From: Candidatus Nomurabacteria bacterium CG_4_9_14_0_2_um_filter_32_10
Lineage (GTDB): Bacteria > Patescibacteriota > Minisyncoccia > Phycocordibacterales > UBA9973
NCBI GenBank assembly: GCA_002788475.1
Contig: PFRK01000041.1
Span: forward strand, 1 to 16,176
DNA length: 16,176 nt
Reading direction: 5' to 3'
The position numbers and the translations under genes were made by a program. Of the stretch, positions 13,101 through 16,176 are shown in pieces. Each line of letters starts with the position of its first letter. Within the stretch, counting starts at the first letter, position 1. The notes beneath the pieces are model-generated. The model made no database searches and had not been told where the DNA came from. It was given only the letters and a program-made list of their open reading frames with translations.

Positions 13101-13525
13101 AAAAAGATGTGGATAAAAAAACGAGGATAATAGTTTTTGGGACTTTTGATGGATTACACAGAGGGCATCTTAATTTTTTTCAGCAAGCAAGGGGACTGGT
13201 GAAGGAGTGTTTCCTTATTGTCTCCATTGCACGGGATAGAAATGTGATAAAAATAAAAGGTAAACCTTCTTTTTTGGATGAAAAAAAAAGGATGATTTTA
13301 GTTAGAAAATCTAAATTAGTTGATAAAGTAATATTATCTGGTTTGAAAAATCATATTCCACATATTGCGAAGGAAAATCCCAGCATTATTGCTCTTGGTT
13401 ATGATCAAAAAGTTTACGTTAAAAATTTAAAGAAAGACTTAAAAGATAAAGGTATTTTAGTAAAAATCGTACGTTTGAAGCCCTTTAAGGAGAAAATCTA
13501 TAAAAATCATTTACTAAATTCTTAA
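13094..13525 (+). CDS. Cytidylyltransferase-fold nucleotidyltransferase (RibL/TagD-like)
   Basis: 143 residues from ATG 13094. An in-frame ATG at 13061 lies upstream of the predicted -10 box, and its extra 11 residues (MNIFSIYLLYI) are not part of the fold, so I use the later one. Motif FGTFDGLHRGH contains the HxGH active site (His22, His25); later ARDRNVIKIKGKP and LGYDQK match the layout of archaeal FAD synthase RibL and of glycerol-3-phosphate cytidylyltransferase. It transfers a nucleotide from ATP or CTP to a phosphorylated substrate; FMN or glycerol-3-phosphate are candidates. The ISxxR motif typical of this fold is not obvious. It is divergent from the B12 operon, and a link in function is not evident. 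Confidence 0.85.
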   Translation: MSKKDVDKKTRIIVFGTFDGLHRGHLNFFQQARGLVKECFLIVSIARDRNVIKIKGKPSFLDEKKRMILVRKSKLVDKVILSGLKNHIPHIAKENPSIIALGYDQKVYVKNLKKDLKDKGILVKIVRLKPFKEKIYKNHLLNS

Positions 13526-13536
13526 ACGAAAGCCTT

Positions 13537-13560
13537 AAACGGAAGCCTTGCTTCCGTTTT
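13537..13560 (+). terminator. Palindrome P1: terminator of 13094 gene and upstream REP-like copy
   Basis: AAACGGAAGC and GCTTCCGTTT pair around loop CTT, followed by T-residues. The core ACGGAAGCCTTGCTTCCGT (13539-13557) recurs exactly at 13856-13874 and inverted at 14076-14094 inside the RAYT gene. A degenerate half copy (ACGAAAGCCTT) lies at 13526-13536. The loop also supplies the -35 of the RAYT promoter. Confidence 0.8.
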
Positions 13561-13576
13561 TTATGCTTAGTATAAT
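13548..13576 (+). promoter_or_regulatory. Predicted RAYT promoter, overlapping palindrome P1
   Basis: TTGCTT (13548-13553) and TATAAT (13571-13576) with a 17-nt spacer; the start codon is only 6 nt after the -10 box, giving a leaderless mRNA. The -35 box lies in the palindrome loop and right arm. Confidence 0.6.
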
Positions 13577-13582
13577 AAAATT

Positions 13583-14278
13583 ATGTCAATAAGAGAAACT
13601 GATTTTATTAAAGGAGAATATTATCATTTATATAATCGTGGAAACAGTAAACAAAATATTTTTTTAGACAATAAAGATAGAGAAAGATTTTTAAAACTTT
13701 TATATCTTTGTAATTCTAAAGAGAGAATTGATTTTAATAATGATATTGTAAAAAGAAAAATAGATGCTTGGGATTTTGAAAAAGGAGAGTCGATTGTAAA
13801 TATAGGTGCTTGGGTTTTAATGCCAAATCACTTTCATTTATATATTACTCCAAAAACGGAAGCCTTGCTTCCGTCTGGGAATGCAATTACTGATTTTATG
13901 CATAGGGTTTTGACTGCTTATTCTAAATATTTTAATACTAAATATAAAAGAACTGGATCTTTGTTTGAGGGTAAGTTTAAGTCTGTACATATTAGTGAAG
14001 ATATACAAGCTAAGTATTTATTTTCTTATATCCATTTAAATCCACTAAAATTAATTGATTCTAAATGGAATAAAAACGGAAGCAAGGCTTCCGTTTTAAA
14101 ATTTATAATTTTTTTGGATTCTTATAAATGGAGTAGTTATCTTGATTATATGAGAATTTATCGTCTAGAAAATAAAATTTTGGATAGAATTGATTTTATA
14201 GATTATTTTGAAAGTAAAAAATCTTTTCAAAGAGAGATTTTCGAGTGGATAAAGATAAAAATAGAAAAAGAGAATTAA
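13583..14278 (+). CDS. REP-associated tyrosine transposase (RAYT, Y1/TnpA-like)
   Basis: 231 residues. RAYTs are single-strand HUH-type nucleases related to IS200/IS605 TnpA and are thought to move palindromic REP elements. Seen here: YYHLYNRGNSKQNIFLD, the HUH motif NHFHL (His83, His85), and TAYSKYFNTKYKRTGSLFEGKFKS with the nucleophile tyrosine (Tyr113 or Tyr116), then YIHLNPLK. The reading frame is intact. The palindrome found at 13539-13557 is present twice more inside this gene, encoding residues 92-98 (TEALLPS) and 165-171 (GSKASV), both at positions outside the catalytic motifs. That makes it likely that this family of palindromes is the protein's own substrate. Confidence 0.93.
   Translation: MSIRETDFIKGEYYHLYNRGNSKQNIFLDNKDRERFLKLLYLCNSKERIDFNNDIVKRKIDAWDFEKGESIVNIGAWVLMPNHFHLYITPKTEALLPSGNAITDFMHRVLTAYSKYFNTKYKRTGSLFEGKFKSVHISEDIQAKYLFSYIHLNPLKLIDSKWNKNGSKASVLKFIIFLDSYKWSSYLDYMRIYRLENKILDRIDFIDYFESKKSFQREIFEWIKIKIEKEN
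13856..13874. repeat. Palindrome P2 inside the RAYT gene, same orientation as P1
   Basis: Exact 19-nt copy of P1 core, ACGGAAGCCTTGCTTCCGT, read in frame as TEALLPS just after the NHFHLYITPK segment. Confidence 0.9.
14076..14094. repeat. Palindrome P3 inside the RAYT gene, inverted
   Basis: ACGGAAGCAAGGCTTCCGT is the exact reverse complement of P1 and P2, identical in stem and differing only in loop orientation. Read in frame as NGSKASV, downstream of YIHLNPLK. Confidence 0.9.
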
Positions 14279-14279
14279 G

Positions 14280-14301
14280 CGAACGCCAGGCGTCCGTTTT
14301 T
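14280..14301 (+). terminator. Palindrome-type terminator after the RAYT gene
   Basis: CGAACGCC and GGCGTCCG nearly pair (one mismatch), followed by TTTTT. The loop is tight, so only part of the stem can form. It resembles the layout of P1 with different bases and may be a diverged member. Confidence 0.5.
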
Positions 14302-14334
14302 GTCTATTTTTTCGTTTAATATCTATAAAAATTC

Positions 14335-14360
14335 AAACTTTGGTATAATAAAAATATAAT
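14335..14360 (+). promoter_or_regulatory. Promoter remnant of the pseudogene
   Basis: AAACTTTGGTATAAT has TATAAT at 14344-14349, and a second TATAAT lies at 14355-14360, 8 nt before ATG 14369. The first 13 bases match the promoter at 1238-1250. Confidence 0.5.
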
Positions 14361-14368
14361 TAATTATA

Positions 14369-14992
14369 ATGTTCCTTTTTTCAAACACGCATGAGTGTAC
14401 TCATTGTTTTAAGGTTGTATTAAAAATGATTTTAAAATATTTTTTACCAAATGAAGAATATTCTTTTGAGGAACTTGATGAAAAAACTGCAAAAGTAAAA
14501 GGTCTTTGGATGTGGTTAATGGTGGGTCTTATATGGTTGGATAGAAAAGGTTTTGAAATTGAAAATGTAGGAATATTTGATTATCAAAAGTTTAATAAAG
14601 AAGGTGAAACATATTTAATTGATTTTTATGGTAAAGAAATTGGAGAAATATAAATTACTCATAGTAAAATATTTCAAGAAATTAAGTATGCAAAAAGTTT
14701 TGTAGAAGAAATTTATACAGAAAAAAGGATCCCAGAAATAAAAGAGATAATAAATTTTTTATATAATGAATATTTAGTTATATGTGTTATAAATTCATGA
14801 ATATTAAATAATTTACCCGGTTATTCTGGGTATTTTGTACTTACTAAAGGATATGAAAAGGATTCCATAATTATCCATGATTCTGGTCTACTAAAGTAAG
14901 AAAATAGAAAAGTATTCTTTGATCTTTTTGAGAAAAGCTGTGCGTATCCAAATCGAAATACCAGAATTTTTGTATCTTTAAAAATTAAATAA
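14369..14992 (+). pseudogene. C39-like (papain-fold) peptidase family pseudogene
   Basis: One reading frame of 208 codons runs to TAA 14990-14992 but is cut by TAA 14651, TGA 14798 and TAA 14897, with no frameshift. The first part (94 codons) holds YSFEELDEKTAKVKGLWMWLMVG; later blocks are RIPEIKEI, GYFVLTKGYEKDSIIIHDSG and ENRKVFFDLFEK, matching C39-like proteins that I recall as common in CPR genomes. The catalytic sites have also changed: the expected Cys-Gly-Pro-Ala reads CFKV, and the expected GHFVV reads GYFVL, so His is lost. All three stops can come from C-to-T changes in CAA or CGA codons. I read it as an advanced pseudogene under AT mutation pressure. Confidence 0.85.
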
Positions 14993-15040
14993 ATAAAAAT
15001 TTAAATACTTTTTAAAAAATTGTGGTAAATTTATTATTTT

Positions 15041-16176
15041 TTATGAAATTAAGCTAAATATTTCATAAGAAGCTCCTGCTAAGAAAAATGCCATAATCAA
15101 AAAGCTGACCCATTTTTTCATTTTTAATTCATATTCAGGATTTCTATCTCCTTTTGTTTTTGCTTTTTGCCAAACGAGTATCAAAAAAATAGAATCAATA
15201 GCACCAAACACTGTTCCTGTAAATCCTAGAATTTCAACAAAGCCTGGATTTATTATCATCAAAATAATAAAAGGTATACCTATAGACCAAAAAAATGCGG
15301 ATAGTTTCTTTTTTTTGAAGTCAAGTGTAAATTGATCTTTTAGATAAACTCCAATGACTAAAAAAGAAGTAAAAGTAGCCAAAAAACCAACAATAGCACC
15401 AATATAAAGTATCCAAGGGCCTAAAACAGATACAGAACTTAAAATACTATCTTCACTTACATTTACTCCACTAATACCCAAAGAAGCAAAAACGAAGAAA
15501 ATTGTTATAAGTATAACAATTAAGGTGCCATAGATAATTAATGATTTCATTTTATGTAGTTGGCCAGACAAGATGTCTCTCATTTCTGGTATTGCAGATG
15601 CTCCAAAAAGGGCAAAAATAATTACACCGTAAGGTAAAAAGAAATCTGTTGTTTCTGTTGGTATGATACTTAAATCTATGTGATTTAGAGAAATAGCACT
15701 AATAAAAATTAAAATGAAAACTAAAATGCTGGTTAGTATTAATTCTATTTTTGAAAGAATTTTTATTCCACTAGCTACTATAAAAGCAGAAATAGCATAA
15801 AAGACAATTTGATACAAAAATTCTGATCCTCCTAAAAAAGGTTTTGAAATAAAATATAAAAATTTTCCACCAATTAAAACATAAGCAATTAATGCTCCCC
15901 ATAATCCTATCGTACTGGCAAATTTTACAAAGTTTCCGTATTTAGGTCCAATAAACTTAGAAACAAAACCTGGTAATCTATGCTTTTCTTTTGATCTTAA
16001 GGTAACTTCCCCATACATTAAATGTATTAAAAGAATTATTATTCCAAGAACTACAAAATATATTATTCCTAAAATCCAACCTGATTTAGCTATAGCATAA
16101 GGTACACCAAATATTCCAGCTCCAAATGTAACTCCAAGTAAAATAGATAATGCTCTAAGTGATTGTTTGTTTTGTT
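15041..16176 (-). CDS. APC-superfamily amino acid permease (5' end outside window)
   Basis: Open from the window edge (first full codon 16174-16172) to the stop at 15041, 378 codons. An internal ATG at 16018 is not the start: the frame continues upstream through SLRALSILLGVTFGAGIFGVPYAIAKSGW, which is the first membrane segment of the aromatic/hydroxy amino acid permease type with its glycine-rich substrate-binding break (FGAGIFGVPY). About 11 membrane segments are visible, including the unwound SAIPEMRDIL region. Only about 10-20 N-terminal residues should be missing. The substrate is probably a neutral or aromatic amino acid, coupled to H+ or Na+; this cannot be resolved further. It is convergent with the pseudogene. 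Confidence 0.82.
   Translation of the reverse strand, partial: QNKQSLRALSILLGVTFGAGIFGVPYAIAKSGWILGIIYFVVLGIIILLIHLMYGEVTLRSKEKHRLPGFVSKFIGPKYGNFVKFASTIGLWGALIAYVLIGGKFLYFISKPFLGGSEFLYQIVFYAISAFIVASGIKILSKIELILTSILVFILIFISAISLNHIDLSIIPTETTDFFLPYGVIIFALFGASAIPEMRDILSGQLHKMKSLIIYGTLIVILITIFFVFASLGISGVNVSEDSILSSVSVLGPWILYIGAIVGFLATFTSFLVIGVYLKDQFTLDFKKKKLSAFFWSIGIPFIILMIINPGFVEILGFTGTVFGAIDSIFLILVWQKAKTKGDRNPEYELKMKKWVSFLIMAFFLAGASYEIFSLIS

Noticed and set aside
14798..14800. TGA read as glycine (alternative genetic code)
   Set aside because: The same frame also has two TAA stops and a lost catalytic His, and the DUF167 gene ends properly at TGA, so the standard code with a pseudogene is simpler.
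15041..16018. Treating ATG 16018 as the permease start
   Set aside because: The frame continues upstream to the window edge with the conserved first membrane segment (FGAGIFGVPYA), so this Met is internal.

Overview
The window is very AT-rich (mostly A/T in wobble positions and spacers), has almost no Shine-Dalgarno sequences, short intergenic gaps, many small genes, and several proteins of a type I associate with Candidatus Patescibacteria (CPR), probably a Parcubacteria-like lineage. That assignment is inference from gene content and style; there is no rRNA here. TGA works as a stop in the DUF167 gene, so the code looks standard.

Layout. 1-1110 (minus): partial glutamate dehydrogenase with a good promoter and an 18-bp palindrome in its leader. 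1261-2430: membrane-anchored extracytoplasmic protein of unknown function. 2494-7410: a plus-strand run that looks like an envelope gene set: a CcdA-type electron conduit, a conserved helical protein, two anchored thioredoxin-like proteins, a KefB/C-type cation:proton antiporter, a DgkA-type lipid kinase and a DsbB-type disulfide oxidase. CcdA, the two CxxC proteins and DsbB together imply thiol/disulfide exchange outside the membrane. 7426-8165: small genes (DUF167, a one-TM protein, a 20-residue lysine-rich peptide) interleaved with inverted-repeat elements. 8235-10431: GMP synthase and a transglutaminase-like protein.

10421-13100 (minus) is the most interesting part: a strong promoter, a cobalamin (B12) riboswitch, an intrinsic terminator with a matching antiterminator, then two exported proteins built from the two domains of animal intrinsic factor/transcobalamin: a stand-alone anchored DUF4430 (beta) domain, and a 637-residue protein with an N-terminal DUF4430-like domain followed by alpha/alpha-barrel repeats. 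I read this as a B12-repressed cobalamin-capture system in an organism unlikely to make B12.

13094-16176: a nucleotidyltransferase divergent from the riboswitch, a REP-associated tyrosine transposase (RAYT) whose own reading frame contains two copies of the palindrome found just upstream of it, a C39-like peptidase pseudogene with three nonsense codons, and a partial APC-type amino acid permease (minus).

The window is rich in palindromic elements. Three of them share CCCGTAC / GTAC(n)GGG ends and each ends exactly at the ATG of a gene, with part of the start region duplicated on the far side in at least two cases. Two other palindromes lie in frame inside the B12-binding gene, and two large ones lie in spacers.
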